A stretch of DNA of 64,000 nt. Origin: Nyssa sinensis (Eukaryota > Streptophyta > Magnoliopsida > Cornales > Nyssaceae). Shown here one piece after another: positions 10,364-22,726 of the stretch; position 1 is the first letter of the stretch, and each line of letters starts with the position of its first letter. Position numbers and translations under genes: made by a program. Location of the stretch: the NCBI GenBank assembly GCA_008638375.1, contig CM018035.1, positions 24,788,807 through 24,852,806 of the forward strand, given 5' to 3'. The notes under the pieces were generated by a model. It made no database searches. It saw only the letters and a list, made by a program, of their open reading frames with translations, and was not told where the DNA came from.

Positions 10364-12414
10364 CAACACGTAGTGTAAAAAAATCACAGAAATGGTCTGG
10401 AGAAGCAGCAGAAGCTCGTGCATGGAGAAAAAAGTGGAGAAAACCTAGGTTTTCCAATCTTCAAGCTTCCAAAACACATCTTTAGGCTTGGATTTTCACA
10501 AGACTTCCTTCTAGGAAGTTGTTCTCCACATCAAGGGCTACATTCTCACTAATTGGTTCGGCTACACAGCGAACACAACTCCCTAGGGTTGAGAAAAACC
10601 CTTTTAGGTATGATGTTTTGCTAAGTAAGGAATAGGGTTCAGTTTAGGAGTGTTTTATAAGTTGATTGAATGATTTACATGTTTAGTTACTATTAGAAAG
10701 TCACTTAGGATGTAGTTTCTTTGAAAACCTAAAGTTGGTTATTTATGTACTTGTGTGTTCTTTGTATTCTTTGAGAATTTGGTAAAGTGATGAACATGAA
10801 CCATGACTATATGTATAATTCATTGTATTCTAGCTTATGTTCATGTAGACAAAATCTTGTAGTTAGAAAGTTATGATTTATTCAATGTGTTGGTACTTTA
10901 TGTATTTTGTAATCTTTGAGAATTTGTCAAAATGATGAACATGTAACTTAAATATATGTTTAAATTATTACATGGTGGCTTATATTCATGTAGATAGATC
11001 TTGTGTTTTGAAAGATATGATTATTTGATGCATTGATGCTTTGTGAAATTATGTGTTCTTTGTGAATTGGTAAGATGGTGAACAGGTAACATGAGCATGT
11101 GTTTAAATTGATTGTATATAGCATATGTTTATGCAAAAGAAGCTGTGTGGTTTGAAAGTTAGAATTTACTTTATGTATGATGCATGATTTAAGATGTATG
11201 CCATATATTTGATAAAATGATTCATTGAAATTGCTTAGAAAAATCAAGGCATATGGTGATTCTTTGAAAACATAGTGTAAGCACTTGGTGCTATGCATTA
11301 TGAGGATGTAGATATTGTGGTAAAAAATCTAAAATTAGCCATTGCATTGGTGCTTGATTAACCCAATGGGAGCGATCCATGAAACAAGTAGTGGTACTTG
11401 ATTGACCCAACGGGAGTGATCCGTGAAAAGAGTCATGGGTGTGGCATAGAGTTTGCATGGGTATGTCACGCATATTGCCATTGCATAGTGTTGATGAATT
11501 GGAAGGCATGTAGATTATAAATGTACACTTGCACATGCCACTCCTTAATTTTGTTCATTGTATTAGCATTATGTCATACCAGCAGTTGAGCTGACCCTTC
11601 GTGGGATATCATATTACAAATGAGGCTCTCAGTACTTGAGACTTGATAAAGTCTTGAAGAGTAGAGGAGAAATGGACCACGGAGGATTTTTGGCCCTTGG
11701 GGCATATTTTGAGTTGTATAAGGGCATAAGCCCTAAGGCATATGAAATGAACTTGTAGAAATTTTGTGTATTATGAAAACAATGGACAAGACCTTATATA
11801 TTGTAATGAATATGAAGTTTGTGACCTATAAGTTCAAGTACATGTGTATGTATGATGCATTATATAATTAAATGATGTATATTTAACTTATGTGAGATTG
11901 TGGCCATCGAGTGAGGATGGAATATACAAACTCTTAATTGTATGATGTATCATGAATATTAGGTGGGAAAAAAACTTAGAAAACAAAGGGGGCTATGTTA
12001 AAATTTTGAAAAATTAAAGGATTTTTTAGGTGTGTAAAACACCTTTTAAATAGGTGGGAAATGTGTTAAAAATTAGAGGTTAGAAACCTTGAATAAATGG
12101 GCTAAAAATGGGGAAAAAATTAGTCTTCTAAACTTGGGAAAAAAATTAGGGAAATAGAGAAATTCAGCTGCAGATGCTACAGTGTTTCTGCAGAAAAATG
12201 GAAAAATCAGCCCCTGTTGCTATAGTGAAAATGTAGAAAAATAGAGCAGCCCAGCCCCCAGCCGCCCGCGTCCTGCGTGCTTGCGCTCGCCTGCCGAGCG
12301 CCCTGCACCCGTGTCGCGTACCTATACACCCATGCCACGCACCCATGTGCGTGCCACGCCCAGCCTGCTGCCTTGCTATGCACACCCAGCCCTGACAGCC
12401 CCTTGACATCAGCC

Positions 12415-12540
12415 CTTGGCCATCCTTTTGAGCTATGTTTGGGCACCCTTTTGGGCCATGTTTGGCCAATCCTTAGGCCATGTTTGGCCACCTTATGGGA
12501 CCATGTTTGGCCACTTTTATAAGCTATGTTTGGCCACTTA
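12415..12540 (+). repeat. TGTTTGGCCA-type short repeats inside the LTR
   Basis: About six degenerate units of roughly 18-25 bp, each containing CATGTTTGGCCA or a variant. The same array appears inverted at 13980-14120 and 16290-16440, and again direct at 25700-25830. Open frames on both strands here come from the repeat and not from selection on a protein. Confidence 0.75.
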
Positions 12541-12897
12541 CTTGGACTAATTGTTGGTAGACTTTTTGACCAATTCTTGGCTTATGCCTTAGGGCATTGT
12601 GGGGCCCATTTGGTGTCACTATTCCAAGGCATATTAAAAGACATTTTGGGGCTATCTTGGCGGCTGTAGTTGAACATGACTTAGACTTATTTTGACTATT
12701 GATTGGGAGGGATGTTTGAGGGACATTAGGAGATCATTTTGGTTAAGCCTAATAGTAAAGTCTTCATTACTAATTTTGGTGAAACATGGGAGAATGAATG
12801 CATAATCAACTGAATCCACCTTAATGGCCTTTCATTTACTTTTCTTATTTCATTTCACTCACCTCTCGGGTTTGTGAAAATTCGGGGCGTGACAACG

Positions 12898-12909
12898 TGG
12901 TATCAGAGC
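12898..12909 (+). other. Primer-binding site, initiator tRNA-Met
   Basis: TGGTATCAGAGC is a full 12-base match to the usual plant initiator-Met site and lies three bases after the LTR end. Confidence 0.85.
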
Positions 12910-13138
12910 TTTAGGTTTTGAATACCTAGGGACAGTGGGAAAGGTTGGACCTCAAGTTAATTGGGCTAGTTTGGAGTACATGATTATGTGTGTGCTTGTT
13001 ACTTTAGTATGTGCAATTGTACAATGTGATTGTTTTCCTAATTTGCTAGGAGTATGTGATGTACTTGATTGTTGATCAACTGGGGATTGATACTTATATT
13101 TTTGTGGTAGGCCAAATGAATTATGAGATAGGTTATAC
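12910..13138 (+). other. Leader of the plus-oriented long-LTR element, truncated
   Basis: This matches, in reverse orientation, the leader at 15703-15931 of the minus-strand element. Similarity stops at about 13138, so only LTR, primer-binding site and some 230 bp of this copy remain. Confidence 0.7.
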
Positions 13139-13647
13139 TAGGAAAATGAAATATTTCAACAAGTAATGCTTAGTGACATTATTTTATTTCTTTATATATT
13201 AGAATGGAAGTTGGGGTTTACTTATGATATGTTTTAATATATGACATTCAATTGATTGTTTAATGGTCTTAAAATATCTTTAAAATATTAGTATCATAAT
13301 TTTTAAGGTGGAAAAAAAAGTTAGGATGTGAACTGTCAAAAATAGGTGAATTGAGCATGCATTATATAATTATTTCCTTCTATATTATGAGTGATATTAA
13401 AGAGGAGATGAGACAAATATTGGAGGGTGTTGGTTTATGAAAAATGAACCATGTGTCTCAGTTTATCATAAAATTACCAATATTTTAATGACCGAGTTTC
13501 AGTTTTCCCTTGTAATTAACAAGGTGTGGGGAACCACAATGTGGTTTCACATTGCTTTCTAGAACACGCTAATGTTGTTTTATATAAGCTTGTTCAAAAA
13601 GGGTTAAAAGTACCATATTGTATAGAGGAAAGAATTTTGATTTTCTT
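13139..13647. other. Unassigned spacer between two long-LTR elements
   Basis: AT-rich, no open frame of note. It separates the plus-oriented truncated element from the end of the minus-oriented LTR piece. A small hairpin-forming motif (ACCACAATGTGGT) lies near 13533. Confidence 0.4.
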
Positions 13648-14391
13648 TGTCACACCCCAAATTTTTACAAACCCGGGGAGTGAGTGAAATGAAATAAGAA
13701 AAGTAAATGAAAGGCCATTAAGGTGGATTTAGTTGATTATACATTCATTCCCCCATGTTTCCCCAAAATTAGTAATGAAGACTTTGCTATTAGGCTTAAC
13801 CAAAATGATCTCTTAATGTCCCTCAAACATCCCTCCCAATCAATAGTCAAAATAAGTCTAAGTCATGTTCAACTGTAGCCTCCAAGATAGCCCCAAAATG
13901 TCTTTGAATATGCCTTGGAATAGTGACACCAAATGGGCCCCACAATGCTCTAAGGCATAAGCCAAGAATTAGTTAAAAATTCTACCAAACATTAGTCCAA
14001 GTAAGTGGCTAAACATGGTCCCATAAGGTCGTCAAACATGGCCCAAAAGAGTGGCCAAACATGGCCCAAAATGGTGGCCAAACATGGCCCAAAAGGATGC
14101 CCAAACATAGCTTAAAAGGGTGGCCAAAGGCTGGTGTCAAGGGGCTGTTAGGGCTGGGTGTGCATAGCAAGGCAGCAGGCTAGGCGTGGCACGTTCAGGG
14201 GCGGGCAGCATGGGCGCCAAGCAGGTGGTAGGCAGGCGCAGGGACGCGCGGGGCTGCGAGCGGCTGGAGGCTGGGCTGCTCTGTTTTTCTGCACTTCACT
14301 GTAGCAACAGAGGCTGATTTTTCCATTTTTTTACAGAAACACTGTAGCAACTGCAGCTGAATTTCTCTATTTCCCTAATTTTTTTCCCAAG
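13648..14391 (-). repeat. 3' portion of a long LTR, minus orientation
   Basis: This matches 15947-16700 in the same orientation and 12150-12894 inverted. The terminal end (TGTCA on the plus strand, 13648) is intact; the other end is joined to pol DNA at 14390-14393. It is the remaining piece of the downstream LTR of the minus-strand element whose upstream LTR is 15947-18909. Confidence 0.8.
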
Positions 14392-14880
14392 TTCAGCCTC
14401 CTATAATCCACACATAAATGTAATGTCCCATCATTCTTCTTCGCAAATAGTGCCGAAGCACCCACGGAGAAGTACTAGGACGAATAAAACCCTTATCGTG
14501 TAAATCAGTCAACTGCACCTTCAGCTCCCTCAACTTAGCCGGAGCCAGATGGTAAGGTGGAATGGAAATAGGCACAGTGCCTGGGATAAGCTCTATCGTG
14601 AACTCTATCTTTCGTCTCGGCGATAGACTAGTCAAGTCATCCGGAAAGACATCTCCAAACTCATCCACTACAGGCAGTAATACACTCTACGTAGTCCCAC
14701 TCTCATCTGCTATCTAACTAGCCAACATGTAGCTATGGCCTCCCCAACTCCTTGAGTCATACAAAGGCGGCACCAGAAAATCCCCACGACCCCCTATGAA
14801 ATAAAAGCTATTTCCATCAGGAGTACACATTGTCATTCTCCCCTTGTAGCAGTCTATACTCACCCGAAAAATAATAACCA
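14392..14880 (-). pseudogene. Protease end and start of reverse transcriptase, long-LTR family
   Basis: The minus-strand frame 14393-14668 reads DEFGDVFPDDLTSLSPRRK and continues with EFTIELIPGTVPIS and LTDLHDKGFIRPSTSPWV, the usual entry into Ty3/gypsy reverse transcriptase. The 200 bp before it match the protease tail seen in the longer copy at 21345-21620. Coding stops after about 90 codons because LTR sequence follows. All catalytic motifs are gone. Confidence 0.75.
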
Positions 14881-15931
14881 ATCTATCCCCAATTACACGT
14901 TAAACAGAAGTTTGAAATTCTACTCCCCATAAGCTTGACCCAACATGTCATTCACAATTCATTCTCTATGTTAAACAATACAGTCATTTATTTATTTATT
15001 ATTATGATTATTATATTTTTTTTCACTGAGTTTAAACATAATCTTTCGCAAAGAAAAATTTATTTAAGCAATACAATACATACACATACTCAAGTTATGC
15101 TAGTGTCCAACTAGCTTACCAATACTCAACCCTAAGTGAATGCTATCCAAAAATAATACATCTCTCAACAAGAGAGTTTAACACAAGAATATTCCTAAAA
15201 TCTTACGTACAATTACTCTGAGTATCCACTGTCCAGTCCACACACAAGAATCTCCACAAATCTCAATTCTTATTTTGGCATTCTTAGATCTTATGTGTCT
15301 TTTAATTTATGGTTTACTACCTTATTGGCATTTGTTCATTTAAGATTTTATAATTATTTTATTATTTCTCACTTTTATAGCTAGGTAATAACCCTTCTGG
15401 CTGATGGGGCACCATCCATCAACTGTAACACAAGGCTTGAGATCAATCCAGTCTGTATAGATATCATAGTCATAGTACTGTAATCTATGAATATCAGGCA
15501 CTAACCTAGCATACATATATAGAATCAACAAGCAACAGTCAACATGTAACACATGGCCTACCACATAAACACTTAAGTATAGAATTCATCATAAGAATAT
15601 ACATATACATAAATGAGCTTACAACTTACCATATAGGTAACTAGGCACAAAACCAATCCTATGGATATCCAGGCTTACAACCTATCTTATAGATAACTAA
15701 GTATATAACCTATCTCATAATTCATTTGGTCTACCACATAAATATAAGTATCTATCCCTAGTTGATCAACAATCAAGTACATCACATACTCCCAGCAAAT
15801 TAGGAAAACAATCACATTTTACAATTACACATACTAAAGCAACAAGCACACACATAATCATGTACTCCAAACTAGCCCAATTAACTTGAGGTCCAACCTT
15901 TCCCACTGTCCTTAGGTATTCAAAACCTAAA
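14881..15931 (-). other. Leader of the minus-strand long-LTR element, no gag
   Basis: About 1,050 bp lie between the primer-binding site and the protease tail. No gag-like frame or zinc knuckle is visible. Sequence near 14990 contains TTATTTATTTATT repeats. The same stretch recurs at 21621-22448 ahead of the other pol copy, so the gag-less layout is shared by both. Confidence 0.65.
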
Positions 15932-15943
15932 GTTCTGATACCA
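15932..15943 (-). other. Primer-binding site, initiator tRNA-Met
   Basis: The minus strand reads TGGTATCAGAAC, one change from the full match, three bases after the LTR end. This marks 15947-18909 as the 5' LTR of the element lying to its left. Confidence 0.8.
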
Positions 15944-15946
15944 CGT

Positions 15947-18909
15947 TGTCATGCCTCAAATTTTTACAAACCCGGGGAGTGAGTGAAATGAAATAAGAAA
16001 AGTAAATGAAAGGCCATTAAGGTGGATTTAATTGAGTATGCATTCATTCCCCTATGTTTCTCCAAAATTAGTAATGAAGACTTTGCTATTAGGCTTAACC
16101 AAAATGATCTCCTAATGTCCCTCAAACATCCCTCCCAATCAATAATCAAAATAAGTCTAAGTCATGTTCAAGTGTAGCCTCCAAGATAGCCCCAAAATGT
16201 CTTTGAATATACCTTAGAATAGTGACACCAAATGGGCCCCACAATGCCCTAAGGCATAAGCTAAGAATTGGTCAAAAAGTCTACCAAAAATTAGTCCAAG
16301 TAAGTGGCCAAACATGGCCTATAAAAGTGGCCAAACATGGTCCCATAAGGTGGCCAAACATGGCCGAAAATGGTGGCCAAACATGGCCTAAGGATTCGCC
16401 AAACATGGCCCAAAATAGTGCCCAAACATAGCTCAAAAGGGTGACTAAGGGCTGGTGTCAAAGGGCTGTCAGGGTTGGGTGTGCATGGCAAGGCAGTAGG
16501 CTGGGCGTGGTGCGGGCATGGGTGCACAGGTGCACGGCATGGGCGCAGGGCGTGCGGAGCTACGGGTGGCTGGAGGCCGGGTTGCTCTGTTTTTCTGCAT
16601 TTTCATTGTAGCAATAGAAACTGATTTTTCCATTTTTCTATAGAAACACTATAGCAACTGCAGTTGAATTTCTCTATTTCCCTAATTTTTTTTCCCAAGT
16701 TTTGAAGACTACTTTTTTTCCCATTTTTAGGCCACTTCTTCAAGGTTTCTAACCTCCCCTTTTTGACACATTTCCCACCTATTTAAAGGGTGTTTTACAC
16801 ACCTAACAAATTCTTTAATTTTCCAAAATTTTAATATAGCCCCCTTTGTTTTCTAAGTCTTTTTCCCACCTAATATTCATGATACATCATAGAATTAAGA
16901 GTTTGTACATTCTATCCTCACTCGATGGCCACAATCTCATAGAAGTTAAATATACATCATTTAATTATATAATCCATCATACATACACATGTACTTGAAC
17001 TTAAAGGTCACAAACTTCATATTCATCACAATATATAAGGCCTTGTCCATTGTTTTCATAATACACAAAATTTTTACAAGTTCATTTCATATGGCTTAGG
17101 GCTTATGCTCTTATACAACTCAAAATATGCCCCAAGGGCCAAAAATCCTCTATGGTCCATTTCTCTTTCGTTCTTCAAGACTTCATCAAGTCTCAAGTAC
17201 CAGGAGTCTCATCTATAATATAATATCCCACGAGGGGTTAGCTCAACTGCTGGTATGACATAATGCTAATGCAATGAACAAAATTAAGGTGTGACATGTA
17301 CAAGTGTACATTTATAATATACATGCCTTCCAATTCATCAACACTATGCAATGGCAACATGCGTGACACACCCATGCAAATTCTATGCCACACCCATGTC
17401 TCTTTTCACAGATCGCTCCTATTGGGTCAATCGAGTACCACTAATTATTTCATGAATCGCTCCCGTTGGGTCAATCAAGCACCAATGCAATGGCAAATTT
17501 TAGATTTTTCACCACAGTATCTACATACTCATAATGCATAGCACCAAGTGCTCAACCCACACTATGTTTTCAAAGAATCACCATATACCAATATGCCTTG
17601 ATTTTTCTAAGCAATTTTAATGAGGCATTTTATCAAATACATGGCATACACCTTAAATCATACATCATACATAAAATAAATTCTAACTTTCAAACCACAC
17701 AACTTCTTTCACATGAACATATGCTATATACAATCAATTTAAACATGCTCATGTTACATGTTCACCATTTTACCAATTCACAAAGAACTCATAATTTCAC
17801 AAAGCATCAATGCATCAAATAATCATATCTTCCAAAACACAAGATCTATCTACATGAATATAAGCTACCATATAATAATTTAAACATATATTCAAGTTAC
17901 ATGTTCATCATTTTGAAAAATTCTCAAAGATTACAAAATACATAAAGTACCAAAACATTGAATAAATCATAACTTTCTAACTACAAGATTTTATCTACGT
18001 GAAGATAAGCTAGAATACAATGAATTATACATATAGTCATGGTTCATGTTTATCACTTTACCAAATTCTCAAAGAATACAAAGAACACACAAGTACATAA
18101 ACAACCAACTTTAGGTTTTCAAAGCAACTACATCCTAAGTGACTTTCTAATAGTAACTAAACATGTAAATCATTGAATCAACTTATAAAACACTCCTAAA
18201 CTTAACCCTATTCCTTACTTAGCAAAATATCATACCTAAAAGGGTTTTTCTCAACCCTAGGGAGTTGTGTTCGCTGTGCAGCTGAACCAATTCGTGAGAA
18301 TGTAGCCTTTGATGTGGGGAACAACTTTCTAAAAGGAAGTCTTGTGAAAATCCAAGCCTAAAGATGTATTTTGGAAGCTTGAAAATTGAAAAACCTAAGT
18401 TTTCTCCACTTTTTTCTCCATGCAAGAGCTATTGCTGCTTCTCCAGACCATTTCTGTAAGTTTTTTACACTAAGTGTTGTATTTATAGTCAAGGGGCAAA
18501 AAGACTCTTTTGTCCTTAATGAGTTTGGGACCCCGTTACACTACAACCTGTCTCGAAACGCCTAAATTCGACATTTTGCTTTAGCCAAAGTTCTTAAAAT
18601 TATTTTAAATGAAAATTTTCTAAAAAAATTATTTTCACTTGTGGCCGAGTTTGGCCAGTTCCACCTAGGCCACCCGGGATGCCCTTTTGGTTTAATTTTT
18701 CATACTGTCTCCGAATAGACTCAAATTCTCACAAGAGGTGTATTTTAACATTCTAATCATATCTCTATTTTATGAAATACTCTAAATATGCTTATAAACA
18801 TGACTTATGTCTAAATGATGCATGTAGAACGCCCTACCAGTGAATAGCGCATGAATAGTCTCATACCGGCAAAAACGAAAAATTTACCCTGATTTTTCGG
18901 ATCTCTACA
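15947..18909 (-). repeat. Long LTR (2,963 bp), minus orientation
   Basis: This is an inverted copy of 9924-12894 with the same TGTAGAG start (at 18909) and TGACA end (at 15947). A polypurine tract precedes it and a primer-binding site follows it. It therefore serves both as 3' LTR of the pol copy at 18974-21620 and as 5' LTR of the deleted copy at 13648-15931. That arrangement of elements sharing one LTR is usually explained by unequal recombination. Confidence 0.85.
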
Positions 18910-18926
18910 TTCTTACCCCTTTAAAG
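18910..18926 (-). other. Polypurine tract
   Basis: The minus strand reads TTTAAAGGGGTAAGAA immediately before the LTR start TGTAGAG. This is where plus-strand DNA synthesis would be primed. Confidence 0.65.
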
Positions 18927-18973
18927 AAATTTCGTCCCAAAATTTAGAAATGTACCTCTATGAACAAATAACT

Positions 18974-19845
18974 CTAGATACCTAGCGCGGACCTTAGCCT
19001 CACGCTTCTTAGTGGCTTCCTCGACTTCGTGGTCTCACGGACCATGTTAGGCCCTGAAGTAGCCATCTCCCTTACCTTTGTCCAACATATCGGTGAATGA
19101 CACGGCCTGCCATACAACGCCTCAAAAGGTGTTGTCTCGATACTAAACTGATAATTGTTGTTGTAGGCAAACTCTACTAGAGCAAGGTGACCTTTCCAAC
19201 TACCCCAAAAATCTATAACACACACTCTAAGCATATCCTCAAGTATTTGGATAGTACGTTCTGACTGACCATCAGTTTGAGAATGGAAAGCAGTACTAAA
19301 CAGTAGTTGAGTCCCCAAATTTGTCTGAAGATTCTGCCAAAACCGTGTAGTGAAACGTGGATCTCAGTCTGAAACAATGGAAACAAGAATCCCATGTAGT
19401 CGTACTATCTCTCAGATATACAACCTACTGAGAACATCCATTGAATTAGTCGCTTTAATCGGTAGGAAATGTGCAGACTTCGTCAACCTATCAACAATAA
19501 CCCAAACTACATCGTGACCTCTAGGTGACCTCGGAATACCTATCACAAAATCCATAGTTATAAACTCCCACTTCCACTCGGCCACTGGCAATGGTTGTAA
19601 TAAACCCCCAGGTCTCTAGTGCTCAGCCTTAACTTGCTGGCACGTGAGACATCTCGATACAAACTGTACAACATCTCCTTTCATCCCCATCCACCAATAC
19701 TGGCAGCGTAAATCAGGGTATATCTTAGTGCCCTTTGGGTGCACTGCTAAACGTGAATGATGGAAATCTCTAAGAACATCAGCCCTAAGAGACTCTGGGA
19801 CAAAGACTCTACCCATATACCTCAAGCTAAGGTCAGAATGAACCG
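18974..19845 (-). pseudogene. Integrase of the long-LTR element
   Basis: The minus strand encodes the zinc-binding domain (HHSRLAVHPKGTK at about 19760, CLTCQQVK near 19640) and the core with the final catalytic Glu block (FHSQTDGQSERTIQ at about 19280, then LVEFAYNNNYQ). Frames are interrupted between 19395 and 19616 by stops. The C-terminal part ends about 60 bp before the LTR, after a GRPCHSPICW block, so any chromodomain or long tail is missing. It would have joined the DNA copy to the chromosome. Confidence 0.85.
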
Positions 19846-19846
19846 T

Positions 19847-21340
19847 CTATCCCTCAAAGTCCTCGGTACCAGCAAATCGTGCTCGAATCTGCTCTGCTTC
19901 TATGTCCTGTAACTGTGCCTCAATAACCCTACTTAATAGTGTAGGCTGTGCACACACACTGAATAGTGTGGCGTGTCCCTCAGACTCGACAAAGTCCAAG
20001 TTAAACTCGCCAATATCTCCCATCATCTCCCACTCTCTAATAGTAATGCTAGCAATAGTGCTCCTCAAGCTTCTACTAAGTGCATCTGCTACGACATTGG
20101 CCTTCCTAGAATGGTACTGAAGGTCAAAGTCATAGTCCACCATATACTCCATCCATCTCCTTTGTCGAAGGTTCAAGTCCTTCTGTATGAAAATGTATCT
20201 GAGGCTCTTGTGATCTGAGAACACCTCAAACCTCTCCCTGTATAAGTAGTGTCGCTAACTCTTAAGTGCAAAGATGACGACAGCTAACTCCAAATCATAT
20301 GTACGATAGTTATGCTCATGATTCTTTAATTGACGAGAACCATAGGCTACCACCCTACCATCCTGCATCAATACACAACCTAGTCCCTTTCGTGAAGTAT
20401 CACAATAAACTGTAAAGCCAATACCTCCCTCAAGTATAATCAAGACAAGTGCTGAAGTCAGCCTCATCTTCAGCTCCTGAAATGATTGCTCACAATCATC
20501 TATCCACTCAAATCTAATGCCCTTGCATGTTAGACGAGTCATTGGCGAGGCAAGACGAAAAAATCCCTCTACAAATTGACGGTAGTATCCGGCCAATCCT
20601 AAGAAAATTCGAATCTCAAACACAATTTTTGGCCTTTCCCAACTCATAACAGCGTCAATCTTAGAGGGATCCATGATTACCCCACTACCTGACACAACAT
20701 GGCCTAGAAACTGCACCTTTTAAAGTCAAAACTCACACTTCGAAGACTTAGCAAACAAACGATGCTCCCTCAAAATCTGTAATACAATCCGTAAGTAAAA
20801 AGCATGCTCATCGTCAGAAGGTGAATAAATCAAAACGTCATCAACAAATACCACAAAAAACTGATCTAAATAAGGACTAAAAATGCGATGCATCAAGTCC
20901 ATGAATGCCATCGGGGCATTCATCACACCGAATGGCATAACTACAAACTTATAATGGCCATAACAAGTACGAAAAGCTGCCTTCGCCACATCCTCCTCCC
21001 GTACTCTCAACTAATGATACCTAGACCAAAGATCAATCTTCGAGAAACATCTCGAACCCCTAAGCTGATCAAATAAATCATCTATCCTCGGTAACGTGTA
21101 CTTGTTCTTGATAGTGACCCAGTTCAGCCTCCATTAATCCACACATAAACGTAATGTCCCATCCTTCTTCTTCGCAAATAATGCCGAAGCACCCCTATAG
21201 AAAAGTACTAGGATGAATAAAACCCTTACCCCGCAAATCAGTCAACTGCTCCTTTAGCTCCCTCAACTCAGCTAAAGCCATACAGTAAGGTGGAATGGAA
21301 ATAAGCACAGTGCTTGGGATAAGCTCTATCGTGCACTCTA
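19847..21340 (-). pseudogene. Reverse transcriptase and RNase H of the long-LTR element
   Basis: Reading down the minus strand, reverse transcriptase includes [16 protein letters not shown] (about 20940) and the catalytic FVDDVLIYS (about 20840); the first residue is Phe where Tyr is common. The connection domain follows ([12 protein letters not shown], then [15 protein letters not shown]). RNase H comes next ([19 protein letters not shown], then [12 protein letters not shown] and ending [12 protein letters not shown]). The frame is broken by stops near 20250, 20720 and 21011. Order and motifs fit a Del/Tekay-type Ty3/gypsy element. Confidence 0.88.
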
Positions 21341-21620
21341 TCTCTCATCTCGGCGGTAGACTAGTCAAGTCATCCGGAAAGACATCTAGAAACTCATCCA
21401 CTACAGGCGGTAATACACTCTCCGTAATGCCACTCTCATCTGCTATCAAACTAGCCAACATGTAGCTATGGCCTCCCCAACTCCTCGAGTCATACAAAGG
21501 TTGCACCAGAAAATTCCCACGATCCCCTGTGAAATAAAAGCTATCTCTCTCAGGAGTACACACTGTCATTCTCCCCTTGTAGCAGTTTATACTCACCCTT
21601 AAAGTAACAACCAATCTATC
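21341..21620 (-). pseudogene. Protease tail joining reverse transcriptase
   Basis: The minus-strand frame 21345-21614 reads VSINCYKGRMTVCTPERD and later SVLPPVVDEFLDVFPDDL. The first part is the end of a retropepsin-like domain and the second the usual start of the reverse transcriptase region. The protease active site and all of gag are absent upstream. Confidence 0.7.
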
Positions 21621-22448
21621 CCCAATTACACGTTAAACAAAAATTTGAAATTCTACTCCCCATAAGCTTGACCCAACATGAAATTCACAATTCATTCTCT
21701 ATGTTAAACAATACGATCATTTATTTATTTATTTATTTATTATTATGATTATTATATATTTTTTTCACCGAGTTCAAACACAATCTTTCGCAAAGAAAAA
21801 TTCATTTAAGCAATACAATACATATACATACTCAAGCTATGCTAGTGTCCAACTAGCCTACCAATACTTAACCCTAAGTGAGTGCTATCTAAAAATAATA
21901 CATCTTTCCACAAGAGAGTTTAATACAAGAATATCCCTAAAATCTTAGGTACAATTACTCTGAGTATCCACTGTCCAGTCCACACACAAGAATCTCCACA
22001 AATCTCAATTCTTATTTTGGCATTCTTAGATCTTATGTGTCTTTTAATTTATGGTTTACTATCTTATTGGCATTTTTTCATTTAAAATTTTATAATTCTT
22101 TCATTATTTCTCACTTTTATAGCTAGGTAATAACCCTTCATGGATCACAACTCCTTTTGTTACTGGCTGATGGGGCACCATCCATCAACTGTAACGCAAG
22201 ACTTGAGATCAATCCAGTTTGTATAGATATCATAGTCATAGTACTGTAACCTACAAATATCGGGCACTAACCGAGCATACATATATAGAATCAACAAGAA
22301 TAGTCAACAGCTAACACATAGCCTACCACATAAATACTTAAGTATAGAATCCAACATAAGAATATACATATACATAAATGAGCTTACAACTTACCATATA
22401 GATAACTAGGTACGCAACCAATCCTATGGATATCCAGGCTTATAGCCT
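21621..22448 (-). other. Leader of the long-LTR element, truncated at its 5' end
   Basis: This parallels 14881-15690 closely, including the TTATTTATT repeat near 21725, then stops at about 22448. The 5' LTR that should follow on the right is missing. Small open frames here are incidental. Confidence 0.7.
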
Positions 22449-22726
22449 ACTCATCCATTTTTTCTTGTAGATTCCATTACCCAGTATTAGTTTCTATTGT
22501 TACATCTATTTTTTCTTCTATCATTGCTTTTTTTTTTTTTTTTTGAAAAACATCTTATGACACATGAAACAATGCAATACACAATGCTGAAATTGAATTT
22601 TCTAATTAGGTATCCATAAGAATTGCTATATAATATCTTTCAATAATTACACTTAATAAGAAGAATAGTACAAGGTATATAAATTAAATTTCTCATAAAT
22701 TCTTACCAAAATATTATACATAATAC
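22449..22726. other. Unassigned, with poly-T tract
   Basis: AT-rich. A run of about 20 T lies at 22525-22544. No gene is seen. Confidence 0.5.

Larger units (their letters stand above)
9924..12894 (+). repeat. Long LTR (2,971 bp), plus orientation
   Basis: This begins TGTAGAGAT and ends GGGCGTGACA, directly before a tRNA-Met primer-binding site, so it is a 5' LTR. The same sequence occurs inverted at 15947-18909, which fixes both ends. A TATAAATA box lies at 10356. The region 12415-12540 carries degenerate repeats of the CATGTTTGGCCA type, next to a GC-rich block at 12245-12400. LTRs near 3 kb are typical of the Del/Tekay branch of Ty3/gypsy, which fits the pol remnants nearby. Confidence 0.85.

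Noticed and set aside
12164..12522. Overlapping open frames of 80-100 codons on both strands
   Set aside because: They lie in the GC-rich and TGTTTGGCCA-repeat part of an LTR. The translations are low-complexity (Trp-Pro, Gly-Gln) and change between LTR copies, as expected of repeats.
16222..16527. Open frames in the inverted LTR copy
   Set aside because: Same repeat region as above, read from the other LTR. No sign of protein selection.
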